Below are positions 9,613-18,637 of a stretch of DNA of 64,000 bases, one piece after another (positions within the stretch are counted from its first letter, which is position 1; the number at the start of each line of letters is the position of its first letter). The DNA comes from Roseiflexus castenholzii DSM 13941 (GTDB taxonomy: Bacteria > Chloroflexota > Chloroflexia > Chloroflexales > Roseiflexaceae), in NCBI RefSeq assembly GCF_000017805.1, contig NC_009767.1, positions 2,480,001 through 2,544,000 on the forward strand, given 5' to 3'. The notes beneath the pieces were generated by a model, which searched no databases, had not been told where the DNA came from, and worked only from the letters and a program-made list of their open reading frames with translations. The position numbers and the translations under genes were made by a program.

Positions 9613-9616
9613 CACC

Positions 9617-11797
9617 ATGCGCCAGTTTGTAACCGCCAGTCTGACCGCCTTCACCCGATGCGCTCGAGGACTCGCCGGCAGCCAGGCAGACGCCGCACAT
9701 CGGATGACCTTGCTCATCGTCGCATTGACCGCGTTGGCGTTCGGGTTGCGCCTGTATCGCCTGGATGCGCAGAGCCTGTGGCTCGACGAGGGAAGTACAT
9801 GGGTCGAGGTGACCGGCAAGGGATGGCTGACACTCTTCGGTGAATTGTTTAGCCCCACTGCTGGTTACCCGCTCTATCATCTGCTGTTGAAGGCATGGGT
9901 CCTCGTGGCAGGCGACTCGGAGTGGGCTTTGCGCTTCCCGTCGGCACTGGTAGGGGCGCTGGTCATCCCGGCGCTGATGGCGGCAGTTGACGAACTGCGC
10001 GTCGTTTCAGGGCGGATGAGTAAAGGGCGCGCATCAGCAGCGGTCGGCTTGCTCGCAGCGTTCTCGCCGTATGCTCTCTGGCACGCACAGGACGCAAAAG
10101 TCTACAGTCTGCTCATCCTGGCGTCGGCGCTGCTCATGTGGACACTGCTGCGCGCCGTGCGAACGGGTGCACGGCGTGCCTGGCTACTCTTCGCTAGCGT
10201 GTCCCTGATCAGTATCTTTGTGCATCGTCTGGCGCTCTTATCGCTGGCGGGCGCCGTGCTCGTCGTTGCCTTGCACCTGTGGCGGCGCGATTCCAGGATC
10301 GCGCACCAGTGGGCGATGCTGTGGGCGGCAGGGGCGCTGGCGCTGAGCATCGTCGGGGTTGCCGGAGTGATCCTGGCGACGCGCAACGAACGCTTAGGCA
10401 ATGAGCGCAATGCCGTCGGCATGCTCGAAGGACTCTGGTTCACCTTTGCGCATTTCAGCCTGAACCGCTGGCCCGGCGAACTGGAGGGCTACCTGAGATT
10501 ACCTGCTGTGATCTGGTTGCTGCCGTTTGGCGCTTTGACGGTGTGGGGCGCAGTGGCGCTGATACAGGATAGACGCGCAGGTCGCGGCGGCGCCGGCACT
10601 GTTCTGGCGCTCTTCCTGACGCCACTGGCACTGTTCGCAATTGTTCATACCCTGGCGCCGGTGTACGAAGCGCGGTATGCTGCATCGGCGTTTCCGGCAT
10701 GGCTCCTTCTCCTGGCATATCCACTGATAACGCATGGGAATGAACATAACGCTGCGCGCCCGTCCAGGCGGTCGGCTGCGCATCCCGTCGTCACACTCCT
10801 GATCGTCGTTGCTCTGTTGGCGTGCGTTGCAACGCTCATGCAGCCAGGAAAGGGTCTCTTCAGCGGCGATCCGGTCAAGGAACAGTGGCGCGAAGCGGTC
10901 GCGGCCCTCGCTGCGCGCGTCCATCCCGATGATCTGGTGCTCGTGCATCCGCACTATGTGATGCCGATGTACACGTACTACGCTCCCCGCGTCACTCCCG
11001 ATCCGCTGCCGCAGCCGGTCACATTCCCTGTGTTTGCCGAAGGTGACACATGCGGTATCGTCAACCCGACGCGGCAACAGATGCTCGAATGTATCCGGCG
11101 TCGCTTCGAGCCATTCTATAATCAGCAGGCGACCGGCAAAAAGCGTGCTCTGTTGCTGATCGCACCCGATCACGCACGGACGGTCGATCCGCCGCCGCTG
11201 CCGGTCGATCGCTTTGGGTGGGTCGGGTTACGCTTTCAGTATCCGCAACGCACCTGGCCCTGCGGTGGCATTGAGTTCGTCGGCGTGCTTCTCATGTGCC
11301 AGAGTTTCCCCGAAACCTTCAATCCTGGCAGTCCGGGAATGATCCCGCAACCGGCTCAACCGCTCGAAGCGGTTTTCGGCAGCGAGTTGCGCCTGCGCGG
11401 CGTGACATTGGCGCTTCATGGCGGCGCTGCGCGAGCAGGCGGCGCACTCCCTGTCACCCTCTATTGGGAAGCGGTCGCGCCGCCGTCCCGCGACTATCGT
11501 ATGTTTCTGCACCTCTGCCGCGACTGTGATATTCCGCCCCGTGCCAACGATGACGGACCGCCGCTCGGCGGGTATGCGCCCGCCGGGATGACCACCACCT
11601 GGCGTGTCGGCGATCCGGTGCACGATGAGCGGACGCTGACGCTGCCCCATGACCTGCCGCCTGGTCGGTACACCTTGCTCCTGGGGGTCTACAGCGGTGA
11701 TGGCGCGCCTGCCACGCGCCTGCCGATCACAATGTCTGCGCCAACGCTTCCTGAGAATCGCCTTGTGCTGGGAACTGTTGACATCGCAGCGCCGTAA
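9617..11797 (+). CDS. GT39-like membrane glycosyltransferase
   Basis: 726 residues if started at the ATG at 9617 (MRQFVTASLTAFTRCARG); the longer frame from 9587 begins inside the ggttct repeat and is less likely. No clear Shine-Dalgarno. About ten membrane segments occupy residues 30-430. The first periplasmic loop has LDAQSLWLDEGSTWVE, matching the acidic loop motif (DE near residue 60) of GT39/PMT_2 transferases that use lipid-linked sugars. The C-terminal ~300 residues form a soluble domain with YGHY-free, beta-rich sequence resembling jelly-roll modules after such enzymes. Its stop codon directly abuts an inverted-repeat element. Confidence 0.8.
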   Translation: MRQFVTASLTAFTRCARGLAGSQADAAHRMTLLIVALTALAFGLRLYRLDAQSLWLDEGSTWVEVTGKGWLTLFGELFSPTAGYPLYHLLLKAWVLVAGDSEWALRFPSALVGALVIPALMAAVDELRVVSGRMSKGRASAAVGLLAAFSPYALWHAQDAKVYSLLILASALLMWTLLRAVRTGARRAWLLFASVSLISIFVHRLALLSLAGAVLVVALHLWRRDSRIAHQWAMLWAAGALALSIVGVAGVILATRNERLGNERNAVGMLEGLWFTFAHFSLNRWPGELEGYLRLPAVIWLLPFGALTVWGAVALIQDRRAGRGGAGTVLALFLTPLALFAIVHTLAPVYEARYAASAFPAWLLLLAYPLITHGNEHNAARPSRRSAAHPVVTLLIVVALLACVATLMQPGKGLFSGDPVKEQWREAVAALAARVHPDDLVLVHPHYVMPMYTYYAPRVTPDPLPQPVTFPVFAEGDTCGIVNPTRQQMLECIRRRFEPFYNQQATGKKRALLLIAPDHARTVDPPPLPVDRFGWVGLRFQYPQRTWPCGGIEFVGVLLMCQSFPETFNPGSPGMIPQPAQPLEAVFGSELRLRGVTLALHGGAARAGGALPVTLYWEAVAPPSRDYRMFLHLCRDCDIPPRANDDGPPLGGYAPAGMTTTWRVGDPVHDERTLTLPHDLPPGRYTLLLGVYSGDGAPATRLPITMSAPTLPENRLVLGTVDIAAP

Positions 11798-11944
11798 TGC
11801 CAATGACGATTGACGATGCCGCATGCTGGTCATTCCGAGCGCAGCGACTTGTCATTCCGAGCGCAGCGAGGAATCTGCGCGGGTCGCGCACGACCCCTCG
11901 CGCTGCTTGGGGTGACCATGCTGGATGTTCACAGGTCATTGGTA
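11798..11944. mobile_element. Inverted-repeat element (MITE-like), copy 1
   Basis: 147 bp with ends CCAATGAC and GTCATTGG (the left flank here is TG rather than TA). The interior contains gtcattccgagcgcagcga twice and the hairpin gggtcgcgcacgaccc. It begins directly after the stop codon of the upstream gene and ends 8 bases from the stop of the broken PPOX gene. Confidence 0.85.
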
Positions 11945-11951
11945 TCAGTCC

Positions 11952-12201
11952 TCACGCCAGTTCGTTCCAGTTTTCGCTATAGTGATCGACCACTACCGCA
12001 ACATGCGGATTCGCCTGAATGTTCTGCACCCGGCGCAGCCGCATCGCCTCTTCTCGTTTCCGCCTGGCATCGATCGGGGTGTACAATCGTCCATCAAAGG
12101 CATACACGATTGGTATCACCACGGGGCGCCCATTCGCATCGACTGTCGCCATGCGCGCCATGCCGCCCCCGAATGACGAAATCGCGTTCCCATGCAGTCA
12201 T
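11952..12201 (-). pseudogene. PPOX-class F420/FMN-dependent protein remnant (frameshifted and truncated)
   Basis: From the ATG at 12201 the frame reads MTAWERDFVIRGR, the usual opening of PPOX-class (TIGR03668-like) proteins, then must shift by one base in the ggggg run near 12163 to continue as ARMATVDANGRPVVIPIVYA, DARRKREEAMRLRRVQNI and HVAVVVDHYSENW. After NWNELA it stops, 8 bases before the inverted-repeat element, whereas relatives continue for about 50 residues. I therefore see both a frameshift and loss of the 3' end. The 69-residue frame from 12161 alone is the surviving open part. Divergent from pgsA. Confidence 0.75.
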
Positions 12202-12217
12202 GATCTACTCCTTCGGG

Positions 12218-12236
12218 TATAATGCGACATGGAGAG
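12218..12236 (+). promoter_or_regulatory. -10 box and Shine-Dalgarno of pgsA
   Basis: TATAAT at 12218-12223 and GGAGAG at 12231-12236, 5 bases before the GTG at 12242. This decides the pgsA start against an in-frame ATG at 12200 that lies upstream of the -10 box. Confidence 0.6.
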
Positions 12237-12241
12237 TTCGT

Positions 12242-12811
12242 GTGGATACCCGTCATCTGCCCAACCTGCTTGGTCTGTTTCGGATTGTCGCAACGCCGGC
12301 GCTCTACGTTCTGATTGCGCTCGGCACACCGACCGGCGACCTGAGCGCTGTTGTGTTGTTATTGTTGATGGCCGCCAGCGATATTGCTGATGGTCGGATT
12401 GCGCGTAAACTAAAAGTGGTGTCGCCACTTGGCGTGTTTCTCGATACCATTTCTGACAAAATCTTCGTTGCCGGGGCGCTGTTGCCGATGGTCGAACGCG
12501 GGCTTCTTCCCGGTTGGACGGCGTTGATCATCATTATCCGCGAATTTGCGGTGTCGGGGTTGCGCTCCTACGCCGCCGCCGAAGGCGAAGTGATCGCAGC
12601 GCGACAGTGGGGGAAGCAGAAACTGGTGTTCACCGTTGCGGCGCTGATATGGTGTCTGGTCGATGCGGCAGCGCGCGCATCACCCGGTGCGCCAGGAGCG
12701 CTGCTGACTCTGGCATCGCTCTGGCCCCTCGTGCTCGGTATTGCCCTGGTCTGGACGATCGGTTCGGGCGTGGAGTATTTCTGGAAAGCGATGCCGTTAT
12801 TGCGGCGGTGA
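12242..12811 (+). CDS. pgsA: CDP-diacylglycerol-glycerol-3-phosphate 3-phosphatidyltransferase
   Basis: 189 residues from a GTG start. The full CDP-alcohol phosphotransferase signature is present: Asp47, Asp50-Gly51, Ala54-Arg55, Gly64, Asp68 and Asp72 (DIADGRIAR...G...D...D). N-terminal RHLPNLLGLFRIVATPALY is typical of PgsA. Around six membrane segments. The enzyme makes phosphatidylglycerol phosphate from CDP-diacylglycerol and glycerol 3-phosphate at the inner membrane. A longer frame runs upstream through the inverted-repeat element but has no biological support. Confidence 0.92.
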   Translation: MDTRHLPNLLGLFRIVATPALYVLIALGTPTGDLSAVVLLLLMAASDIADGRIARKLKVVSPLGVFLDTISDKIFVAGALLPMVERGLLPGWTALIIIIREFAVSGLRSYAAAEGEVIAARQWGKQKLVFTVAALIWCLVDAAARASPGAPGALLTLASLWPLVLGIALVWTIGSGVEYFWKAMPLLRR

Positions 12812-12926
12812 ACGTAGGGCGGGAGGCGAGAGGCAAGGGGTGAGAGGGTTGCAGATTGAAGGTGGGAAGGTTCCAGGTGGAAACGCTGCACCGCAGTGTC
12901 TCGAGATGTTGAACGTGTACAAAGAA

Positions 12927-13538
12927 TGCGGGAGGGCGTATCACGCGCTTCTCTGCGCCCTCTGCGCCTCTGTGGTTCAAAAGCGCAGGCGCGAAGAGTC
13001 GTACCTTGAAGGAGGGCAGGAAGGGTGCAGGTGGAAGGCGGGGCTTATTGAGACGCGCATCAACGAGCCGATTTCAAGCGCATCCGTAAGCCGATCGAAG
13101 ATGCTGTCGTGACTCGGAGAGTGCTGCGAATGCGGGAGGGCGTATCACGCGCTTCTCTGCGCCCTCTGCGCCTCTGTGGTTCAAAAGCGCAGGCGCGAAG
13201 AGTCGTACCTTGAAGGAGGGCAGGAAGGGTGCAGGTGGAAGGCGGGGCTTATTGAGACGCGCATCAACGAGCCGATTTCAAGCGCATCCGTAAGCCGATC
13301 GAAGATGCTGTCGTGACTCGGAGAGTGCTGCGAATGCGGGAGGGCGTATCACGCGCTTCTCTGCGCCCTCTGCGCCTCTGTGGTTCAAAAGCGCAGGCGC
13401 GAAGAGTCGTACCTTGAAGGAGGGCAGGAAGGGTGCAGGTGGAAGGCGGGGCTTATTGAGACGCGCATCAACGAGCCGATTTCAAGCGCATCCGTAAGCC
13501 GATCGAAGATGCTGTCGTGACTTGGAGAGTGCTGCATG
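12927..13538. repeat. Three tandem copies of a 204-bp unit upstream of a HepT-like gene
   Basis: The word tgcgggaggg starts at 12927, 13131 and 13335, exactly 204 bases apart, and the copies look nearly identical. Each unit contains ctctgcgccctctgcgcctc and ends ggagagtgctgc. In the last copy that ending is the Shine-Dalgarno of the gene at 13536. The unit is thus a repeated upstream region. 12812-12926 holds no gene. Confidence 0.92.
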
Positions 13539-13931
13539 ATCGATTGTGATAGTGTGCCTGCAAAGGTGGCGATCATCCAGCGCTGTCTCGACCGCATCCG
13601 GTCGGTCACCGGCATGGACCCGGCGAGTCTTGATGACATTGACCGGCATGATATTGTTGTGCTCAACCTGCAGCGCGCCGTGCAGTCTGCAATCGATCTC
13701 TGCGCGCATACCTTTGCAGCGCATGGATACGAGATGCCGGCAACGCCGCGCGACATTTTTGCGGCGCTTGAGCAACGGGGGCTTTTTTCCACTGCATCGG
13801 CGCGGGCAATGCAGAAGATGTGCGGTTTTCGCACTATCGCCGTTCGTGACAATCGCAACCTTTCGCCGGATGTGCTCAAGGCGATCCTGGTGCATCACCT
13901 GTTCGATCTCGAAACGTTGTTATACCAATGA
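13536..13931 (+). CDS. HepT-like (DUF86) protein with degenerate RNase motif
   Basis: 131 residues, Shine-Dalgarno GGAGAG 7 bases upstream. Helical throughout; VVLNLQRAVQSAIDLCAHT and MQKMCGFRTIAVRDN align with HepT. HepT toxins carry R-x4-H-x-Y at the second site. Here it reads R-TIAV-R-D-N, so both the His and the Tyr are replaced and RNase activity is doubtful. No MntA-type nucleotidyltransferase lies next to it. The last codons YQ-stop come from the left end of an inverted-repeat element (taccaatga), so the original C-terminus was probably changed by the insertion. Confidence 0.75.
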   Translation: MIDCDSVPAKVAIIQRCLDRIRSVTGMDPASLDDIDRHDIVVLNLQRAVQSAIDLCAHTFAAHGYEMPATPRDIFAALEQRGLFSTASARAMQKMCGFRTIAVRDNRNLSPDVLKAILVHHLFDLETLLYQ

Positions 13932-14070
13932 CGATTGACGATGCCGCATGCTGGTCATTCCGAGCCCTTCGCTTCGCTCAGGGTAAACGCAGCGAGGAAT
14001 CGAAGCGGGTCGCGCACGACCCCTCGCGCGGCTCGGGGTGACCATGCCGGATGGTCACAGGGAATGGGTA
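13923..14070. mobile_element. Inverted-repeat element, copy 2
   Basis: 148 bp. Left end TA-CCAATGAC is intact; the right end reads ggaatggg-ta, a decayed form of GTCATTGG. The interior has the longer variant with gcccttcgcttcgctcagggtaaac. It supplies the stop codon of the HepT-like gene. Confidence 0.85.
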
Positions 14071-14142
14071 TTCCTGCGAGATCCTGGCGCTGTTGCCGCC
14101 TTCTTTGCCTGATCAATCTCATTGAGTGGGTGGAGGAAGACC

Positions 14143-16530
14143 ATGATCGACACCATGCCCGAATCCCGAACCCGTGTGCTTCATCCCGTCTCTCCCGATC
14201 GCCTTGCAGTACTGGACGCGATCCAGCGCCGCATTCTTTGGTTGGCAACGCTCATGGTCCATTATGCCAACCATGTGCGTCCGAACCCTGATGGGACGAA
14301 GATCGGCGGACATCAGGCATCTTCGACATCGCTCGTGACCATTCTGACGGCGCTTTACTTCCATTTTCTGCGGCCCGGCGATCGGGTGTCGATTAAACCC
14401 CATGCGTCGCCGGCGTTCCACGCGGTACAGTACCTGCTGGGGCGACTGCCGCGCGAGTATCTCACGACCCTGCGCGCCTACGGCGGTCTTCAGGCGTATC
14501 CCAGTCGCACCAAAGACCCTGATGATGTCGATTTTTCGACCGGCTCGGTCGGTCTGGGCGCGGTTGCGCCTGCTTTTGCGGCACTGGCGCATCGTTACGC
14601 AAAAATGCATTTTGGACGTGTGACATCGCAGCGCTTCATTGCGCTGGTCGGTGACGCCGAACTGGATGAGGGAAATGTCTGGGAGGCGATCCTTGATGAG
14701 GCGATGGAGGGTCTGGACAATCTGATCTGGATTGTCGATCTGAACCGCCAGAGCCTCGACCGAGTGGTGCCGGGCATTCGGGCGGCACGGCTGAAGCGCC
14801 TGTTTGCCGAAAATGGCTGGCAGGTGCTCGAAGCGAAGTATGGTCGTCGGTTGCAGGCGTTGTTTGGGCAACCCGGCGGTGACGCACTCCGGCAGCGCAT
14901 CGACGATATGAGCAATGAGGAGTATCAGGCGCTCATCCGCCTCCCCGGTCACGAACTGCGCGCGCGTCTATGCGACGATCCGGCGGGCAAGGGCGATCAG
15001 ATTGCGGGCGTCATTGCAGGCGTTTCCGACGATGCGTTGCCGTCCGTCCTCTCGAACCTCGGAGGGCATGATCTGGAGGAACTATTCGATGTGCTGGCGC
15101 ATGCAGACGCTTCGGCAGGCAGACCGACCGTTATTTTCGCGTACACGATCAAAGGTTGGGGATTGCCAATCGCCGGGCATCCGCTCAACCATTCGATGCT
15201 GCTGACTGCCGAGCAGATTGAAGCGCTGCGTGTTGCGCACGGTATCGCTCCCGGCACGGAGTGGGACGCATTCTCGCCGGGCACACTCGAAGCCGATCTG
15301 TGCGCCGAGGCTGCGGCGCGCCTCTATCCTCCCGAAGAGCCGGAGGGGGTCGCCTGTGATCCGGCGCTGGTTCCTGCCAATCTGGACGTTGCCGTGCCGG
15401 AACGCACCAGCACCCAGGATGCATTTGGGCGCCTGCTGGTGCGCCTGGCGGATACCCCAATTGGCGAACGTGTCGTGACATCATCGCCCGATGTCTCCGT
15501 TTCGACCAACCTGGCGGGCTGGATCAACAAAACCGGCGTGTTCACACCTATCGAACACCCCGATTATGAGACCGAGTCGTACCGTCTGCTGCGCTGGAAA
15601 CGCGGACCGTCCGGCAGGCACATCGAACTGGGCATCTCCGAAATGAACCTCTTCATGCTACTCGGCATGATGGGGTTGTCTGCGGAACTGTGCGGGCAAC
15701 CGCTCATCCCGATCGGCACCGTCTATGACCCGTTCGTCTGTCGTGGACTCGATGCGCTGATCTACAGTGTCTATTCTGGCGCGAAGTTCATCTTTGCCGG
15801 AACGCCGTCGGGGATCACCCTATCACCCGAAGGTGGCGCGCACCAATCGATTATTACGCCGTCGATTGGCGCAGAGCTGCCGAAGTTGCGCGCGTATGAG
15901 CCATGCTATGCGCAGGAGGTGGAATGGCTGCTGCTGGAAGCGATCCGTGAGTGCTGCGATCGCGCGCATGGGCAGGCGACCTACCTGCGCCTCTCGACAC
16001 GCCCCGTCGATCAGGCGCCGTTCAGCGCCGTGTTGCAACGCCTGGGGAAAGAGGAACTGCGACGGCAGGTTCTGATGGGCGGGTATCGCCTGCGCGACTG
16101 GCGTTTCGGCGATCAGACGATCATTGCGCGGCGGGCGAATGGGCAACCCTACCATGTGCTTATTGCCGGGGCTGGCGCCATTGTGCCCGAAGCGCTGGCA
16201 GCCGCCGATCTGCTGGAACGCGAAGGCGTAGCGGTGACGGTTTTGAATCTGGTCAGTCCGAAGCGCGTCTTTGAGCGCTGGCGCGCAGGGCGCGACCACA
16301 ATCCGCTCGGTTGGCTGATTCTGCCAGAAGAGCGCCGTGCGCCGATCATTACCATGCAGGACGGCGCATCGCACAGCCTGGCATGGCTGGGAAGCGTCTA
16401 CGGCGCGCCAGTGACGGCGCTGGGAGTGGATGACTTCGGGCAGTCGGGCGCGCGCGCCGACCTCTACCGTCATTTCGGAATCGATCCGCTGAGCATTGCC
16501 GAGGCGGCGTTCCGCGCATTGGATGAATGA
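14143..16530 (+). CDS. Pyruvate dehydrogenase E1-like / transketolase-family thiamine enzyme
   Basis: 795 residues; ATG at 14143 has GGAGGAAG upstream. The layout matches homodimeric AceE-like E1: N-terminal TPP domain with GDAELDEGNVWEAI near residue 170 and IVDLNRQSLD about 35 residues later (GD-x-NLQ type TPP motif), a pyrimidine-binding domain with GISEMNLFMLLGMMG near 500, and a C-terminal domain. His residues in SIKPHASPAFHAVQYLLG (85-102) fit the substrate site. It is shorter than E. coli AceE (~890). No E2/E3 genes are adjacent, so it may use partners elsewhere or act on another keto acid. Confidence 0.82.
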   Translation: MIDTMPESRTRVLHPVSPDRLAVLDAIQRRILWLATLMVHYANHVRPNPDGTKIGGHQASSTSLVTILTALYFHFLRPGDRVSIKPHASPAFHAVQYLLGRLPREYLTTLRAYGGLQAYPSRTKDPDDVDFSTGSVGLGAVAPAFAALAHRYAKMHFGRVTSQRFIALVGDAELDEGNVWEAILDEAMEGLDNLIWIVDLNRQSLDRVVPGIRAARLKRLFAENGWQVLEAKYGRRLQALFGQPGGDALRQRIDDMSNEEYQALIRLPGHELRARLCDDPAGKGDQIAGVIAGVSDDALPSVLSNLGGHDLEELFDVLAHADASAGRPTVIFAYTIKGWGLPIAGHPLNHSMLLTAEQIEALRVAHGIAPGTEWDAFSPGTLEADLCAEAAARLYPPEEPEGVACDPALVPANLDVAVPERTSTQDAFGRLLVRLADTPIGERVVTSSPDVSVSTNLAGWINKTGVFTPIEHPDYETESYRLLRWKRGPSGRHIELGISEMNLFMLLGMMGLSAELCGQPLIPIGTVYDPFVCRGLDALIYSVYSGAKFIFAGTPSGITLSPEGGAHQSIITPSIGAELPKLRAYEPCYAQEVEWLLLEAIRECCDRAHGQATYLRLSTRPVDQAPFSAVLQRLGKEELRRQVLMGGYRLRDWRFGDQTIIARRANGQPYHVLIAGAGAIVPEALAAADLLEREGVAVTVLNLVSPKRVFERWRAGRDHNPLGWLILPEERRAPIITMQDGASHSLAWLGSVYGAPVTALGVDDFGQSGARADLYRHFGIDPLSIAEAAFRALDE

Positions 16531-16531
16531 A

Positions 16532-16561
16532 GCAACCCTGCACGCCGTTGTGCAGGGTTGC
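16532..16561 (+). terminator. Hairpin after the E1-like gene
   Basis: A perfect 12-bp stem, GCAACCCTGCAC and GTGCAGGGTTGC, with a 6-base loop begins 2 bases after the stop codon. No U tract follows, so termination may be weak or factor-assisted. Confidence 0.6.
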
Positions 16562-16658
16562 ACCGATGAGATTCAGGCGCAACGAATGCGCCCAAATCCC
16601 GGATATAATCGGGGGTCGGCGCGTAACTAAGCCTGAATCTTCAGTTGCCAGGCTATCG

Positions 16659-17021
16659 TTAAGTCGTCGCCGGCGGGTTGCGGCGCGCCTCGATGAATGA
16701 GCGCACGCCAAGCGCCACATAGATGCCGCAGATAAGCGCCATGGCAATGTTTGCACCGGTCGCCGCGTTCAGTTCAAACGAGCCGAGCGATGGGATGATG
16801 CGGCTCAGTGGCGCGATGAACCCAAGGGCGCCGAGCGCAACCGCGATGTGCATCATTGTCTTGCGGCGCTGCCCATGCTGTGCCAGCCAGCCGAGCAGGA
16901 TGAGCGGCACGCCGAAAAACGCCGGAATGAGCGCCGTGATGCTCGACATACCTGTGCCGAAATATGTTGACAGCGCCAGGACCGTGAGCGCTGCACCGGC
17001 AATGATGGTGTTCCTGGGCAT
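16659..17021 (-). CDS. Small four-helix membrane protein of unknown function
   Basis: 120 residues. The ATG at 17021 has GGAGGG upstream, and translation from there begins MPRNTIIAGAALTVLALS. Hydrophobic segments lie at about 6-20, 30-45, 55-72 and 88-108. I recognise no catalytic motif. It is transcribed away from trpA. Confidence 0.75.
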   Translation of the reverse strand: MPRNTIIAGAALTVLALSTYFGTGMSSITALIPAFFGVPLILLGWLAQHGQRRKTMMHIAVALGALGFIAPLSRIIPSLGSFELNAATGANIAMALICGIYVALGVRSFIEARRNPPATT

Positions 17022-17067
17022 CGTTCCCTCCTTCGCAGTCATAGGATGCCGTTTGAGTACATTCTTA

Positions 17068-17073
17068 TTATAC
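17068..17073 (-). promoter_or_regulatory. -10 TATAAT for the small membrane protein
   Basis: Minus-strand TATAAT about 47 bases before the ATG at 17021, with a weak -35 (ctgaga) 17 bases upstream. The region also lies before trpA on the other strand. Confidence 0.45.
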
Positions 17074-17154
17074 AATGTTCGCCGTTGTCTCTCAGGGTTG
17101 CCTTCCCTATCAAAATATGTGAATTTCTTCCCGAATGCCTGTAAGGATTGTCCG

Positions 17155-17940
17155 ATGAGCCGCATTGCCGATACCTTTGCCCGATTGCGCGCTGCCGGTC
17201 GCACAGCGCTGATGCCTTATCTGATGACCGGCTATCCCGAGCGCGATTCGGTGCTGGACCTTGCGCCGGCGCTGGAGGATGCCGGCGCCGATCTGTTCGA
17301 GCTTGGCGTCCCGTTTTCCGATCCGCTCGCCGATGGCGCGACGATTCAACGCGCTTCTGAACGCGCGCTTGCGAATGGTGTTCGTCTCGAGCACTGCATT
17401 GCAACCATTGCCGTATTGCGCGAACGTGGCGTGCGCGCGCCGATTGTGCCAATGGGGTATTACAACCCGTTTTTGCAGTATGGTCTCGCGCGTCTGGCGC
17501 GCGATATGGCAGCCGCCGGCGCGGATGGGTTGATTATCCCTGATTTGCCGCCGGAAGAAGCGCAGGAGTGTCACGCCGCCTGCCGCGAATATGGTCTCGA
17601 TCTGATCTTCTTCGTCGCACCCACGACCCCTGATGAGCGCATTGCCCGCATTACTGCGCTCGCCAGCGGTTTCATCTATTGCGTTTCGCTGACCGGCGTC
17701 ACCGGCGCGCGGCGCGAATTGTGGAGCGGACTGCCCGCCTTCCTGGAACGGGTGCGGCGTCACACCACCCTGCCGCTCGTTGTCGGGTTCGGCATCAGCA
17801 GCGCCGATCATGTGCGTGAGGTCGGCAGGCATGCGGCAGGTGCGATTGTCGCCAGTGCGCTGATCAACGTTATCGAACAGTCGCATCCTGGCGAATATGT
17901 CGCGCGCGCGGCTGAGTTCGTGCGGTTGTTGCGCGGCTGA
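17155..17940 (+). CDS. trpA: Tryptophan synthase alpha chain
   Basis: 261 residues from ATG 17155 with AAGGA upstream; the longer frame reads antisense through the neighbouring gene and is rejected. Catalytic Glu49 and Asp60 sit at the same positions as in E. coli (FELGVPFSDPLADG). SLTGVTGAR and VVGFGISSADHV form the phosphate-binding loops. It cleaves indole-3-glycerol phosphate to indole and glyceraldehyde 3-phosphate and passes indole to TrpB. No other trp gene is adjacent. Confidence 0.97.
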   Translation: MSRIADTFARLRAAGRTALMPYLMTGYPERDSVLDLAPALEDAGADLFELGVPFSDPLADGATIQRASERALANGVRLEHCIATIAVLRERGVRAPIVPMGYYNPFLQYGLARLARDMAAAGADGLIIPDLPPEEAQECHAACREYGLDLIFFVAPTTPDERIARITALASGFIYCVSLTGVTGARRELWSGLPAFLERVRRHTTLPLVVGFGISSADHVREVGRHAAGAIVASALINVIEQSHPGEYVARAAEFVRLLRG

Positions 17941-17979
17941 CTGAGGGCGCATCAATGCATTGACTTCACTACAAAAAGC

Positions 17980-18577
17980 GGTAACCACGAACGAACCACG
18001 AAGGTCACGAAGGGACACGAAGGACATGCGCTTCATGGTTCTTCCCCGTCGTGCGCTTCGGGTCCCTGGCGGTTGAGCCTTCCATGACTTCACGGCAACA
18101 AGCAACCACGAAGGTCACGAAGGGACACGAAGGACATGCGCTTCATGGTTCTTCCCCGTCGTGCGCTTCGGGTCCCTGGCGGTTGAGCCTTCTATGACTT
18201 CACGGCAACAAGCAACCACGAAGGTCACGAAGGGACACGAAGGACATGCGCTTCATTATCTATCGGCAGACGGGCGGAATAAATTCCGCGTTACGCAGTC
18301 ACCAAGGGACACACAGGAAATGCACTTCATGTCTATTCCCCGTCGTGCGCTTCGGGTCCCTGGCGGTTGAGCCTTCCATGACTTCATGGCAACAAGCAAC
18401 CACGAAGGTCACGAAGGGACACGAAGGACATGCGCTTCATTATCTATCGGCAGACGGGCGGAATAAATTCCGCGTTACGCAGTCACCAAGGGACACACAG
18501 GAAATGCACTTCATGTCTATTCACCTTCGTGCGCTTCGGGTCCCTGGCGGTGAAGCCGGTGTGCAGTGGACTCACTC
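17980..18577. repeat. Tandem dispersed repeat, aaccacgaaggtcac family
   Basis: Units with aaccacgaaggtcacgaaggg begin near 17993, 18102, 18214 and 18399; shorter relatives starting agtcaccaagggacacac are at 18297 and 18481. A ~184-bp compound unit (about 18214-18397) is itself repeated. Frames here encode only repeat peptide. Confidence 0.88.
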
Positions 18578-18599
18578 ATGCATTATGGATTGGATGTGA

Positions 18600-18605
18600 T
18601 ATAAT
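18600..18605 (+). promoter_or_regulatory. -10 TATAAT upstream of the GT2 gene
   Basis: Consensus TATAAT at the edge of the repeat block, 33 bases before the likely GTG start. No clear -35 at the right distance. Confidence 0.45.
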
Positions 18606-18637
18606 CGGCATCAGCACGCCGCTTGCGGGGTTCGACC

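Noticed and set aside
9222..9632. 136-codon frame as a gene
   Set aside because: It is a translation of the aaccacgaagg repeat family, seen again at 18 kb.
11810..12241. N-terminal extension of pgsA through the inverted-repeat element
   Set aside because: A -10 box and Shine-Dalgarno sit just before GTG 12242, and PgsA proteins begin there.
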